64,000 nt of DNA from Pseudoruminococcus massiliensis. Lineage in GTDB: Bacteria > Bacillota > Clostridia > Oscillospirales > Acutalibacteraceae. Position numbers and translations under genes: made by a program. The DNA is taken from assembly GCF_900291955.1 (NCBI RefSeq), contig NZ_OLMR01000003.1:1-64000 (forward strand), read 5' to 3'. This document shows, in pieces, positions 26,581 to 34,426 of the stretch. The notes beneath the pieces are model-generated. The model saw only the letters and a program-made list of their open reading frames with translations, was not told the DNA's origin and did no database searches. The first letter of the stretch is position 1; each line of letters opens with the position of its first letter.

Positions 26581-26602
26581 CTATGCCCAAGGAGGTGAAA
26601 CG

Positions 26603-26950
26603 ATGCCGAAGAAACCGCTGCGACCGTGTTCTCACCCCGGCTGTTCGAACCTCTGTGACGGACAGTTCTGTGAGCAGCACCGCACAGAGGAACGCCGCAA
26701 ATACGATAAATACGAGCGCAGCGCAGACATCAATAAAAAGTACGGCAGAGCGTGGAAACGCATCCGCGACCGCTATGCGGCGGAGCATCCCCTCTGTGAG
26801 ATGTGCCTCAAGGAAGGTCGGCTGACCCCGGTACAGGAAGTTCACCACATCCTGCCTGTTTCCAAGGGTGGCACTCACGCAAGGGACAACCTGATGAGCC
26901 TCTGTCAGTCCTGCCACACCAAGATCCACCACGACCTTGGCGACCGGTAG
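26603..26950 (+). CDS. HNH endonuclease next to the terminase
   Basis: 115 residues from ATG 26603 behind GGAGGTG. It has an N-terminal zinc-binding pattern (PCSHPGCSNLCDGQFCEQHR), then the HNH core VQEVHHILPVSKGGTHARDN and LMSLCQSCHTKIHHD with two CxxC pairs. HNH proteins beside small terminases are needed for cos-end cleavage in many HK97-type phages. Here it lies 101 bp upstream of the small terminase, in the usual position. No lesion is seen. Confidence 0.93.
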   Translation: MPKKPLRPCSHPGCSNLCDGQFCEQHRTEERRKYDKYERSADINKKYGRAWKRIRDRYAAEHPLCEMCLKEGRLTPVQEVHHILPVSKGGTHARDNLMSLCQSCHTKIHHDLGDR

Positions 26951-27051
26951 GGGGATGAAAATCTTCGGGACCTTTTCGGTCGGGCAACGGCCCGGGGTCA
27001 CGTGTGCGAAAAAGGCAAAATCAAAAGGGTAATTAAGGGAGGTGAACTCGG
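26951..27051. other. Candidate cos/packaging site between HNH and terminase genes
   Basis: The 101-bp gap is rich in short dyads: GACC-TTTTC-GGTC, then GGGC-AACG-GCCC followed by GGGGTCACG. In phages with an HNH-TerS-TerL block the cohesive-end site usually lies here. There is no direct proof of a nick site in the sequence. Confidence 0.4.
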
Positions 27052-27600
27052 ATGCCCACAAAATCAAATAACACAGGCGGGCGCGGTGGTGCAAGACCCG
27101 GTGCGGGAAGGAAAAAAACCGCAGTCAAGGAGAAAGCCGAAAACGGGAATCCCGGCGGCAGAAAACTTGAAGTGCTGGATATTCCCGAAGTCGAGGGTGT
27201 TGCTATGCCGAAGCCCCATGATTTTCTTTCCGCCGAGCAGCGCGACGGCAGCGTCCTGCAGGCACAGGAGATCTACACGTAAACCTGGCAATGGCTCAAA
27301 GGTATCGGCTGCGCCGCAAAGGTGTCGCCGCAGCTTTTGGAGCGCTACGCCATGTGTTCCGCCCGTTGGGTGCAGTGCGAGGAAATGACCAACCGTATGG
27401 GCTTCCTCTCCAAGCACCCCACCACGGGAAAGCCGATTCCGTCCCCGTTTATCAACATCGGCATCAACTACATGAACCAGGCGGTTCGGCTCTGGAATGA
27501 GATATTCCAGATCGTGAAAGAAAACTGCAGCACGGAATACGGCGAGTCTACGCCGCAGGATGACCTTATGGAGCGCCTGCTTCGTGCGAGAAAGGGGTAA
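27052..27600 (+). pseudogene. terS: Small terminase subunit (P27 family), interrupted by a stop codon
   Basis: The frame from ATG 27052 begins with the P27 N-terminus (GGRGGARPGAGRKKTAVKEK). It reaches QEIYT, hits TAA at 27280-27282, and continues in the same frame with TWQWLKGIGCAAKVSPQLLE, MNQAVRLWNEIFQIVKENCS, to the normal end at 27600. The expected codon at the stop is probably AAA or GAA, so one substitution explains it. Only 76 of about 182 residues would be made. The rest of the phage genes use TAA normally as a stop, so code reassignment is not supported. The small terminase recognises the packaging site, so packaging is probably lost unless the stop is suppressed. Confidence 0.85.
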
Positions 27601-27628
27601 AAAAAGCAGCCCTCATTAAGAAGGCTGC
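27599..27628 (-). terminator. Minus-strand terminator of the small opposite-strand gene
   Basis: Read on the minus strand: GCAGCC, an 11-base loop, GGCTGC, then seven T. The stem is at 27606-27611/27623-27628, and the loop contains the stop codon of the small gene. Confidence 0.8.
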
Positions 27629-27747
27629 GGAATAGTCGAAGGAGCAAACGAGAAATCAATGATTGGCGTTTTCAAGGTTACGGTTGAAAGTTTATAGGTT
27701 TTTGCGTAGCGAAACAGTTCCGTGATTTCCGTTAAAAAGTTACTCAT
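27616..27747 (-). CDS. Opposite-strand small protein of 43 residues in the packaging region
   Basis: ATG at 27747 preceded by AAGGAAGGAGAGTGCAT, a strong ribosome site. The product has 43 residues: MSNFLTEITELFRYAKTYKL, then STVTLKTPIIDFSFAPSTIP and QPS. There is no membrane helix and no known family. It is the only minus-strand gene inside the phage genes and has its own promoter (27848-27875), a structured leader and a terminator, so it is an independent unit. Its leader can mask its own ribosome site. Candidates are a moron, a regulatory peptide, or an RNA whose main product is the transcript. Function is unknown. Confidence 0.6.
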   Translation of the reverse strand: MSNFLTEITELFRYAKTYKLSTVTLKTPIIDFSFAPSTIPQPS

Positions 27748-27841
27748 ATGCACTCTCCTTCCTTTGGTACGTTCTTTCTCGTTTGCTGCTGTCCTTGCGG
27801 ACCCTTGGTCTGGTGGATCGGGAAGGAGTAGACATCGACCC
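27748..27841 (-). promoter_or_regulatory. Structured leader masking the ribosome site of the small gene
   Basis: Minus-strand leader of about 94 bases. CTCCTTCC near 27820-27827 is exactly complementary to GGAAGGAG at the ribosome site (27753-27760). GTCC-GCAA-GGAC forms a hairpin with a GNRA loop. AGCAAACGAGAAA (minus strand of 27775-27787) pairs over 13 bp with TTTCTCGTTTGCT near the 3' end of the coding region (27643-27655). Confidence 0.65.
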
Positions 27842-27847
27842 ATTTCA

Positions 27848-27875
27848 ATTATAACAGGATTACGAAAAATTTCAA
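27848..27875 (-). promoter_or_regulatory. Promoter of the opposite-strand small gene
   Basis: Minus strand TTGAAA (27870-27875), 16 bp, TATAAT (27848-27853). It is a near-consensus housekeeping promoter inside an otherwise rightward phage operon. The predicted start is near 27841. Confidence 0.75.
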
Positions 27876-27891
27876 TAGGAAGGTACCCATC

Positions 27892-28677
27892 ATGTTTGAA
27901 AAAGTAAATCCGTGCCACCCGGACAAGGTGGCGGACAGAATTGCCGGTGCGCTCGTTGACCTGGCATACAGAAAAGAAAACGATCCCCGCATTGCCGTGG
28001 AAGTCCTCATCGGCCATGGCGTTTGCCACATCATTGCGGAAACTTCCGTCATGCTGGACAAGGCAGATGTCACCGCCGCCGTCCACCGCATTGCCGGAAA
28101 TCTCGCCGTGGACTATGTAGAAGTGCCGCAGGACGGTCACCTCGCCGACAACCAGGCAAACGGCGTCCGCTGCGGAGATAACGGCATTTTCAAGGGAATG
28201 CCCATGACCGAGGAGCAGAAAAAGCTCTCGCAGATCGCACGGGACATTTTCTCCGTGTATCCCTATGACGGGAAATATATTCTGGACGGCGACCGTCTCA
28301 TTCTCTGTCAGAGCAATGCGTCCTCGGATGCGCTCCGAAACCTGTACCCCAATGCGGAGATCAACCCGCTCGGTGACTGGACGGGCGGCACCGATGTGGA
28401 CACCGGCGCTACCAACCGCAAACTCGGCTCGGATATGGCCGACTCCGTGACAGGAGGTGGTCTGCACGGCAAGGATCTGTCCAAGGCGGATGTGTCCGTC
28501 AACATCTACGCTTTCCTCAAAGCCCAGGAAACCGGCAAGCCCGTAACGCTCTGCTGTGCCATTGGTGATGACACCGTAGACGGCAGACCGTATGAGAAAA
28601 TCGTGGAGATTGCCCGAAACTATATCCGTTCGGTCGGTGGCTTTGAGAAGTTTGCGGAATGGGGGCTGGCCCGATGA
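27892..28677 (+). CDS. metK: Short phage-type S-adenosylmethionine synthetase
   Basis: 261 residues. MetK motifs: HPDKVADRIAGALVDLAY (ATP/methionine loop), IGHGVCHIIAETSV, DWTGGTDVDTGATNRKLGSD, then TGGGLHGKDLSKADVSVNIY, which matches the P-loop GGGAFSGKD with changes. Cellular MetK has about 390 residues. Here the central segment carrying GDQG and FGYA is not recognisable, so the enzyme is compact or divergent. It makes SAM from methionine and ATP if active. It lies directly upstream of two DNA methyltransferases and overlaps the first by 4 bp, suggesting a cofactor supply for phage DNA methylation. Confidence 0.88.
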   Translation: MFEKVNPCHPDKVADRIAGALVDLAYRKENDPRIAVEVLIGHGVCHIIAETSVMLDKADVTAAVHRIAGNLAVDYVEVPQDGHLADNQANGVRCGDNGIFKGMPMTEEQKKLSQIARDIFSVYPYDGKYILDGDRLILCQSNASSDALRNLYPNAEINPLGDWTGGTDVDTGATNRKLGSDMADSVTGGGLHGKDLSKADVSVNIYAFLKAQETGKPVTLCCAIGDDTVDGRPYEKIVEIARNYIRSVGGFEKFAEWGLAR

Positions 28678-29918
28678 AAACAACAACCGAAATGCAGCTT
28701 GTCCCCATCACGAAGCTGGTACCGTATGTCAACAATGCCCGGACACACAGCCCGGAGCAGATCAACAAGCTCCGCTCCTCACTGCGTGAGTTTGGCTTCA
28801 TCAATCCCGTTATTATCGACCGTGACTATGGCGTTATTGCCGGTCACGGTCGTATTCTTGCCGCCAAGGAGGAAGGCATTTCTGAGGTGCCGTGCGTCTT
28901 TGCCGACCACCTTACGGAAGTCCAAAAGAAGGCCTACATCATCGCCGACAACCGCATGGCAATGGACGCAGGCTGGGATGAAGAACTTCTGCGTGTGGAG
29001 ATTGAGTCCTTGCAGGCGGCAGACTTCGACCCGCTCCTCACAGGTTTTGACGAAAAAGAGCTGTCAAAGCTGTTTGACGATGGAATCGAAGCCAAAGAGG
29101 ACGATTTCGATGTGGATGCCGAGCTGCAAAAGCCTACCTTCACGAAGCCCGGCGACATCTGGACGCTGGGGCGGCATCAGCTTATCTGCGGCGACAGTAC
29201 CAAGGGGGAAACCTACACCGCTCTCATGGACGGCCGCAAAGCAAACCTCGTCATCACCGACCCGCCCTACAATGTGAACTACGAGGGCAGCGCCGGGAAA
29301 ATCAAGAACGACAACATGGCATCGGAGAAGTTTTTCGACTTCCTCTTCGATGCCTTTTCCAATATGGAGAAGGTCATGGCGGACGATGCCTCCATCTATG
29401 TGTTCCACGCCGACACCGAGGGGCTGAACTTCCGAAAGGCGTTTGATGCCGCAGGGTTCTACCTCTCCGGCTGCTGTATCTGGAAGAAGCAGTCGCTGGT
29501 ACTGGGACGCTCTCCGTATCAGTGGCAGCACGAGCCGTGCCTCTACGGCTGGAAGAAGAAAGGCAAGCACCAGTGGTACACAGGGCGCAAAGAGTCCACC
29601 ATCTGGGAGTTCGACAAGCCCAAGAAAAACGGCGACCATCCTACCATGAAGCCGATCCCGCTTCTGGCCTATCCCATTCAGAACAGCTCTATGGCAAACT
29701 CCGTGGTGCTCGACCCCTTCGGCGGCTCCGGTTCTACGCTCATTGCCTGTGAGCAGACCGACCGCATCTGCTATACCATCGAACTGGATGAGAAGTTCTG
29801 CGACGTCATCGTAAAACGGTACATCGAGCAGGTCGGCTCGGATGAAAAGGTCAGCGTTCTGCGGGATGGGAAAGTACTGCCCTTCACTGAGGTGGCAAAT
29901 ACCGCACCGGAGGTGTGA
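28674..29918 (+). CDS. DNA methyltransferase with N-terminal ParB-like domain
   Basis: 414 residues from ATG 28674. Residues ~8-110 form a ParB/sulfiredoxin-like nuclease domain (ITKLVPYVNNARTHSPEQIN, EFGFINPVIIDRDYGVIAGH, GRILAAKEEG). From ~160 comes an N6-adenine/N4-cytosine methyltransferase: motif IV DPPYNVNYEG, then HPTMKPIPLLAY and motif I LDPFGGSGSTLIAC. It is a common phage fusion and modifies phage DNA against host restriction. Order IV before I places it in the beta-like class. Intact. Confidence 0.93.
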   Translation: MKTTTEMQLVPITKLVPYVNNARTHSPEQINKLRSSLREFGFINPVIIDRDYGVIAGHGRILAAKEEGISEVPCVFADHLTEVQKKAYIIADNRMAMDAGWDEELLRVEIESLQAADFDPLLTGFDEKELSKLFDDGIEAKEDDFDVDAELQKPTFTKPGDIWTLGRHQLICGDSTKGETYTALMDGRKANLVITDPPYNVNYEGSAGKIKNDNMASEKFFDFLFDAFSNMEKVMADDASIYVFHADTEGLNFRKAFDAAGFYLSGCCIWKKQSLVLGRSPYQWQHEPCLYGWKKKGKHQWYTGRKESTIWEFDKPKKNGDHPTMKPIPLLAYPIQNSSMANSVVLDPFGGSGSTLIACEQTDRICYTIELDEKFCDVIVKRYIEQVGSDEKVSVLRDGKVLPFTEVANTAPEV

Positions 29919-29920
29919 GC

Positions 29921-30730
29921 GTGAAAGAGCAATATCACCTTGTTTCCTTTTCCGGCGGCAAGGACTCAACCGCCATGCTTCTTGGGATGCTGGAGCGCGA
30001 CATGAAAATTGACTGCATTCTTTTCTGTGATACAGGGCTTGAATTTCCTGCTATGTATGATCATATCGCAAAGGTTGAAAAGGACATAGGTCGGAGAATT
30101 ACCAGCGTCAGAGCCGAGCATACCTATGAGGAACTCATGTTTGATGTTCCGGTACGGCGTAGTGCAGATTCGCCTGTCGTCCGGCAATACGGAGTGCAAT
30201 TGAATGGCTACGGATGGCCTGGCCCTCGGCAGCGGTGGTGTACCACACGGCTCAAGGCGATGCCGCGAGAGCGTTTTCTGAGGGAACTGCGGAAACAGTA
30301 TAAGGTCATTGAATATGTCGGCATTGCCGCCGATGAGCAATATCGCCTGGAACGAGCGAACAATCAGAATCCCAACCACCGACACCCGTTGGTAGATTGG
30401 GGCTGGACGGAGCGCGACTGCCTGCGGTATTGCTATGAGCGTGGATATGATTGGGATGGCCTGTATGAGCATTTCAAGCGCGTGTCCTGCTGGTGCTGTC
30501 CGCTGCAATCGTTGACGGAGCTGCGGGAGCTGCATCAGCACTTTCCAGGGCTTTGGGAGCAACTGAAAACATGGGATAAACGAACCTGGCGAAACTTCCG
30601 TGCCGACTACAGCGTGGAGAATTTGGAGGTTCGTTTTTTGCTGGAGCGCGAGTGGACGGCTGCCGGAAAGTCTATCCGAAGCAGAGCGTTCTACACTGCG
30701 CTGAGAGAACGATTGGAGGCATCCAGATGA
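29921..30730 (+). CDS. PAPS-reductase-like (adenine nucleotide alpha-hydrolase) phage enzyme
   Basis: 269 residues from GTG 29921, which lies 7 bases after GGAGG. An in-frame GTG two codons earlier is too close to the ribosome site. PP-loop: SFSGGKDSTAMLLGMLERDM. CDTGLEFPAMYDHI and a cysteine motif VSCWCCPLQS near the end mark the phosphoadenosine phosphosulfate reductase superfamily, which includes DndC of the phosphorothioation system. There are no dnd partners nearby, so DNA sulfur modification is not supported. Neighbouring methyltransferases suggest a nucleotide or nucleic acid modification role. It overlaps the next gene by 4 bp. Confidence 0.85.
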   Translation: MKEQYHLVSFSGGKDSTAMLLGMLERDMKIDCILFCDTGLEFPAMYDHIAKVEKDIGRRITSVRAEHTYEELMFDVPVRRSADSPVVRQYGVQLNGYGWPGPRQRWCTTRLKAMPRERFLRELRKQYKVIEYVGIAADEQYRLERANNQNPNHRHPLVDWGWTERDCLRYCYERGYDWDGLYEHFKRVSCWCCPLQSLTELRELHQHFPGLWEQLKTWDKRTWRNFRADYSVENLEVRFLLEREWTAAGKSIRSRAFYTALRERLEASR

Positions 30731-32919
30731 AAACTGAAAAGCCTTTGACCCTCGGAAGCCTGTTTGACGGCTCCGGGGGCTTTCCTTTGGGCGGACTGCT
30801 TGCCGGTATCACTCCCGTGTGGGCTTCGGAGATCGAGCCGTTTCCCATTCGGGTGACCACCAAGCGTCTGCCTTTTATGAAGCACTACGGGAACATCTCC
30901 GCTATGGACGGCGGCAGAATCGAACCCGTGGACATTATCACTTTCGGCAGCCCATGCCAGGACATGAGCGTGGCAGGCCGAAGAGACGGTCTGGACGGTT
31001 CCCGTTCCAGTCTTTTTTATGAAGCCGTCCGTATTATCAAAGAAATGAGGTATGCCACAGATGGCAAATATCCAAAATGGATCTGCTGGGAGAATGTCCC
31101 CGGCGCCTTCTCCTCGAACAAGGGCGAGGACTTCAAAGCCGTCCTCGAAGCGGTCATCGGCATCGCCGAGCCGAATGCCGAGGTACCTATGCCTGAAAAG
31201 GCACGATGGCCCTACGCCGACCTATACATGGGAGATGGATGGAGCGTTGCGTACCGAACTCTTGACGCACAATACTGGGGAGTTCCCCAGCGAAGACGCC
31301 GCATCTACCTTGTCGCAGATCTTGCAGGCGGAAGTGCCGGAAAAATATTATTTGAGTCAGAAGGCCTGTCTGGGTATTCTGCGGAGGGCTTCCGCTCGTG
31401 GCAAAGAGCTGCCGGAAGTTCTACGCCTTGCGCTGGAGCGACAGGCTTCGATGGATACAACGGCAATCTGACGGACGACACTTCCGCCACCCTCGGCGTA
31501 AACTGCGGAATGAGTACCGGTCGTAACGGCATTGTTTTGAATGACCAGGGCGGCAGCCGCATGGAAGTTTCCGAGGATGTTGCGGCAACGCTCCGAGCAG
31601 AAAATCACGGGCATCCGCCCTGCGTGATGGAGTCGGCAGGATTTTGCACCGAGCATTCTGCCAAGAGCCGCACCATCGGCTATGAGGAAGAGTGTTCACC
31701 CACGCTCCGTGCAGGCGTTGTTCCTGCGGCGGTGGCACTGGAAAACCATCCAACCGACAGTAGGGTCAAACTTTCCGAGGACGGCAATGTGCAGACGCTG
31801 ACTTCCCGCATGGGTACAGGTGGCAACAATGTGCCGCTTGTGATGAAGATCCGCTCCGGCTGTGAAGGTGGCGGCAAGGGACCGCTCATCCAGGAAAACA
31901 AGTCCGCCACCTTGTCCTGCAACAACGACCAGACGCTGTTCGAGCCTTGCGGCTGGGACGGCGGACAGGTTTCTCCGACCCTCACCAAGCAGAATGCCGG
32001 AGGAAATCAGCGTATGCCGGACAAGGACAACTTCACCTGCGTCCTTCAGCCCTTCGGGATCTCCTCCAAGGACTCCAATGCCATGAAGTCGGATAATCCC
32101 CACAGCGGCATCTACGAAGCCGAAACCGCACGGACGCTGGACGGCAACGGCGGCAACCCCTCCTGCAATCAGGGCGGCATCGCCGTGGTTGCTTTCACGC
32201 AAAATCAGCGGGATGAAGTTCGTGACCTGGGCGACCGCTCCGCTGTGGTGTGCGCCAACGCAGGGACGAAACAGCAGACCTATGTGCTGCAAGGCTCCAT
32301 GATCGGCCGTGAGGACAAGAACGGTCCCCAGGGCGACGGCATCAACGAGGATGTCAGCTTTACCTTAAATACCGTTGACCGCCATGCCGTTTATGCCATG
32401 ACCACGGGCAGCTTCACCCAGGTTTCCGAAGATAAGGCTCCTACCGTCCTTGCCCGTGACTACAAAGACCCCACCGCCGTTTGCTACGGCATCGGCAGAG
32501 ACACCTTCAACCAGGGGCAGAACGCCAAGTTCGCTCCGACCTTTGAAAAGGAGCTTCAGCCGACACTGGTGGCAAAAGGACCAGGCGCTATCCAAAGCGG
32601 ATACACCGTCCGCCGTTTGACACCCACCGAGTGCGCCAGACTCCAAGGCTTCCCAGACAACTGGTGTGCCGACCTCGGTACGGAAAAACCGTCCGATGAG
32701 GAAATGTACTTTTGGCACAAGGTATTCAAGACCTATTCCGAAGTGACCGGCTGCAAAATGAAATCCGACAAGCAGGTCGCAAAGTGGCTGAAAGATCCGT
32801 ATTCCGACAGTGCGGAATATAAGATGTGGGGCAACGGCGTGGCACTCCCGTGCGTATGGTTCGTTCTGTGCGGGACCGTGTGGTATGCACAGTCCGGCGG
32901 CGATAATGCGCCGATATAA
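30727..32919 (+). CDS. DNA cytosine-5 methyltransferase with a long repetitive recognition region
   Basis: 730 residues from ATG 30727. Catalytic core: LGSLFDGSGGFPLGGLLAG (motif I), TFGSPCQDMSVAGRRDGLDG (motif IV with the catalytic Cys of PCQ), CWENVPGAFSSNKG (motif VI), QYWGVPQRRRRIYLVADLAG (motif VIII). Motif IX-X RRLTPTECARLQGFPD appears only near residue 630. The intervening ~400 residues, where the target-recognition domain lies, contain about ten short repeats built on (A/P/R)TL followed by Gly/Asn-rich stretches. It is much longer than a typical 350-450 residue enzyme. Intact reading frame. Confidence 0.92.
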   Translation: MKTEKPLTLGSLFDGSGGFPLGGLLAGITPVWASEIEPFPIRVTTKRLPFMKHYGNISAMDGGRIEPVDIITFGSPCQDMSVAGRRDGLDGSRSSLFYEAVRIIKEMRYATDGKYPKWICWENVPGAFSSNKGEDFKAVLEAVIGIAEPNAEVPMPEKARWPYADLYMGDGWSVAYRTLDAQYWGVPQRRRRIYLVADLAGGSAGKILFESEGLSGYSAEGFRSWQRAAGSSTPCAGATGFDGYNGNLTDDTSATLGVNCGMSTGRNGIVLNDQGGSRMEVSEDVAATLRAENHGHPPCVMESAGFCTEHSAKSRTIGYEEECSPTLRAGVVPAAVALENHPTDSRVKLSEDGNVQTLTSRMGTGGNNVPLVMKIRSGCEGGGKGPLIQENKSATLSCNNDQTLFEPCGWDGGQVSPTLTKQNAGGNQRMPDKDNFTCVLQPFGISSKDSNAMKSDNPHSGIYEAETARTLDGNGGNPSCNQGGIAVVAFTQNQRDEVRDLGDRSAVVCANAGTKQQTYVLQGSMIGREDKNGPQGDGINEDVSFTLNTVDRHAVYAMTTGSFTQVSEDKAPTVLARDYKDPTAVCYGIGRDTFNQGQNAKFAPTFEKELQPTLVAKGPGAIQSGYTVRRLTPTECARLQGFPDNWCADLGTEKPSDEEMYFWHKVFKTYSEVTGCKMKSDKQVAKWLKDPYSDSAEYKMWGNGVALPCVWFVLCGTVWYAQSGGDNAPI

Positions 32920-32946
32920 TCTATACAGGAAATGTGCAGATATAGC

Positions 32947-32975
32947 TGGATAAGTGCCCAGCCTGACGGTAATAT
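32947..32975 (+). promoter_or_regulatory. Promoter-like box, copy 1
   Basis: TGGATA (32947-32952), 17 bp, TAATAT (32970-32975), with TGACGG directly before the -10-like hexamer and GTGAC after it. It lies 32 bases upstream of ATG 33007. Matching copies are at 34136 and 55791. Confidence 0.5.
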
Positions 32976-33006
32976 GTGACTACCATAAAACAAGGAGGTC
33001 ACGAAC

Positions 33007-33687
33007 ATGACGATTACAATCCATGCACATGGCGCAGAGCGCAAGCGGCTGGTGCAGACCATCTCCGACTGGCTCGGTGTCCCCGCAAAGTACTGTGGCG
33101 CACCCACATTCAACTATGAGGTGGATTACTTCACCATCGACCGAAACGGCAGCCTTTCCTTTGATGACCGTACCGACAGTGAGGTCATTGAACGCCTGCT
33201 GCAGCACATCTACGATGAGGGCTTTGACATCGACCAGAGCCACACTGATGACGGGGACGAGCCTTGCGCCGTCTGCATTTCCATGCCGAGGAGTCTGTTC
33301 ACCGACAGCAATCTGGAAAACCTCAAGGCACTCATTGCCGCCAAGGGTGGTCTTATCAAGAAAGCCCTCGGAGTCGCTGACCTGCCACTGGAAATCACGG
33401 ACACGAAGGTTTCCTTCCCTTGGTTCCCAGCAACACCTACTCCGGAGGAACTGAAAGCCTACGATACCTTCATCTGCAAGCTGTGCGAACTGGCACGGAC
33501 GCAAAAGCGAGTTTCTGCCACCGAAAAGCCCACCGACAATGAGAAGTACGCATTCCGCTGCTTTCTGCTGCGGCTGGGCTTCATCGGCGCTGAGTACAAA
33601 GAGGCAAGAAAAATCCTGCTCCGCAACCTGACAGGCAGTTCCGCTTTTAGGAGCGGCCAGTCAAAGGAGGCTGAACCATGCGAATGA
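33007..33687 (+). CDS. Uncharacterised phage protein of 226 residues
   Basis: Begins TITIHAHGAERKRLVQTISD, followed by WLGVPAKYCGAPTFNYEVDY. A beta-strand-rich N-terminal region carries a strand-turn segment, and the C-terminal helical region (EKYAFRCFLLRLGFIGAEYK) ends with EARKILLRNLTGSSAF. Relatives in Firmicute phages are sometimes called virulence-related, without evidence. It follows the first TGGATA-N17-TAATAT box and overlaps the next gene by 10 bp. No catalytic motif is recognised. Confidence 0.8.
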   Translation: MTITIHAHGAERKRLVQTISDWLGVPAKYCGAPTFNYEVDYFTIDRNGSLSFDDRTDSEVIERLLQHIYDEGFDIDQSHTDDGDEPCAVCISMPRSLFTDSNLENLKALIAAKGGLIKKALGVADLPLEITDTKVSFPWFPATPTPEELKAYDTFICKLCELARTQKRVSATEKPTDNEKYAFRCFLLRLGFIGAEYKEARKILLRNLTGSSAFRSGQSKEAEPCE

Positions 33688-33905
33688 TCTCAAAAGAAGC
33701 CTTACAAGCCCTCCGTGGGCGGTTTCCGAAGGGCACACGGGTCGAGCTCGTGAAGATGGACGATCCCCAGGCGCCGCCCATCGGCACAAAGGGCACTGTA
33801 CTGGGTGTGGACGACATCGGCTCCATCATGGTCGCTTGGGATAACGGCTGTGGCTTAAGCGTTGCCTACGGCGAGGATATCTGCCGGAGGTGCGACCATG
33901 ACTGA
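33678..33905 (+). CDS. DUF4314 family protein
   Basis: 75 residues: RMISKEALQALRGRFPKGTR, VELVKMDDPQAPPIGTKGTV, LGVDDIGSIMVAWDNGCGLS. This is a small SH3-like beta barrel (DUF4314) common in Firmicute phages and plasmids. Preceded by CAAAGGAGGCTGAACC. Function unknown. Overlaps its neighbours on both sides. Confidence 0.88.
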   Translation: MRMISKEALQALRGRFPKGTRVELVKMDDPQAPPIGTKGTVLGVDDIGSIMVAWDNGCGLSVAYGEDICRRCDHD

Positions 33906-34074
33906 GAAAATCCGTCAGCAGATTTTTGCCGTCCGCGCAACGGGCAGAACGAATATGTTTGACATCCATGTCGTTCTGCGTATTGCCCATGAAATGCAGT
34001 TCTATGAGTTGGTAATTTTTCTGGAGGAGCATCGCTCAGAATATGTGCGTTTCATTCTGACCGGCGAGATGTAA
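33898..34074 (+). CDS. DUF5049 family protein
   Basis: 58 residues from ATG 33898: TEKIRQQIFAVRATGRTNMF, DIHVVLRIAHEMQFYELVIF, LEEHRSEYVRFILTGEM. It matches the small DUF5049 family, which normally sits beside DUF4314. All helical. Function unknown. The ribosome site is CGGAGG within the preceding gene. Confidence 0.85.
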   Translation: MTEKIRQQIFAVRATGRTNMFDIHVVLRIAHEMQFYELVIFLEEHRSEYVRFILTGEM

Positions 34075-34135
34075 AATCTGTAAGATACACAGTTTCCCGC
34101 CCCAAAGATCGTGTAGTTTATATCTCCGAAATGAC

Positions 34136-34164
34136 TGGATATATCCTCTAATTGACGGTAATAT
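34136..34164 (+). promoter_or_regulatory. Promoter-like box, copy 2
   Basis: TGGATA (34136-34141), 17 bp, TAATAT (34159-34164), again with TTGACGG before the second box and AGTCAC after it. It lies 35 bases upstream of ATG 34199. Confidence 0.5.
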
Positions 34165-34198
34165 ACAGTCACAACAAAACAAACGGAGGTACACGGTT

Positions 34199-34426
34199 AT
34201 GTGGAAAGAAAGCAGCATCAAGGTAAACGGCGAGGTTTTTCACTACTGGATGAAGCAGTACGACAAAGGTTCTGAGTGGGGCATCGACGGCGGACGCATT
34301 TCCAAGCTAATGTTCAAGCGGGACGGATACATTGTCTGCAACTACGACAGAGGCTGGGACATTGAGCCCACCGATGAGAACACGCAGCTTGCGCTGGAGC
34401 TTCTGCTCCACAGCGAGAACTGGTAA
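34199..34426 (+). CDS. Small conserved phage protein, unknown
   Basis: 75 residues: WKESSIKVNGEVFHYWMKQY, DKGSEWGIDGGRISKLMFKR, then DGYIVCNYDRGWDIEPTDEN. A compact alpha/beta protein repeated in many Clostridial phages ahead of the large terminase. Preceded by CGGAGGT. No function assigned. It is the only gene after promoter-like box 2 before the structured leader of the terminase. Confidence 0.8.
   Translation: MWKESSIKVNGEVFHYWMKQYDKGSEWGIDGGRISKLMFKRDGYIVCNYDRGWDIEPTDENTQLALELLLHSENW

Noticed and set aside
27280-27282. Stop-codon reassignment in the phage
   Set aside because: Only one gene contains an internal stop. All other phage genes end normally at TAA or TGA.
27750-27890. A SAM riboswitch controlling metK
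   Set aside because: No conserved SAM-I/II/III core pattern is visible on the plus strand. The structures found belong to the minus-strand unit.
29921-30730. DndC of a DNA phosphorothioation system
   Set aside because: No DndA, B, D or E genes are nearby and the sequence fits the broader phage PAPS-reductase group.
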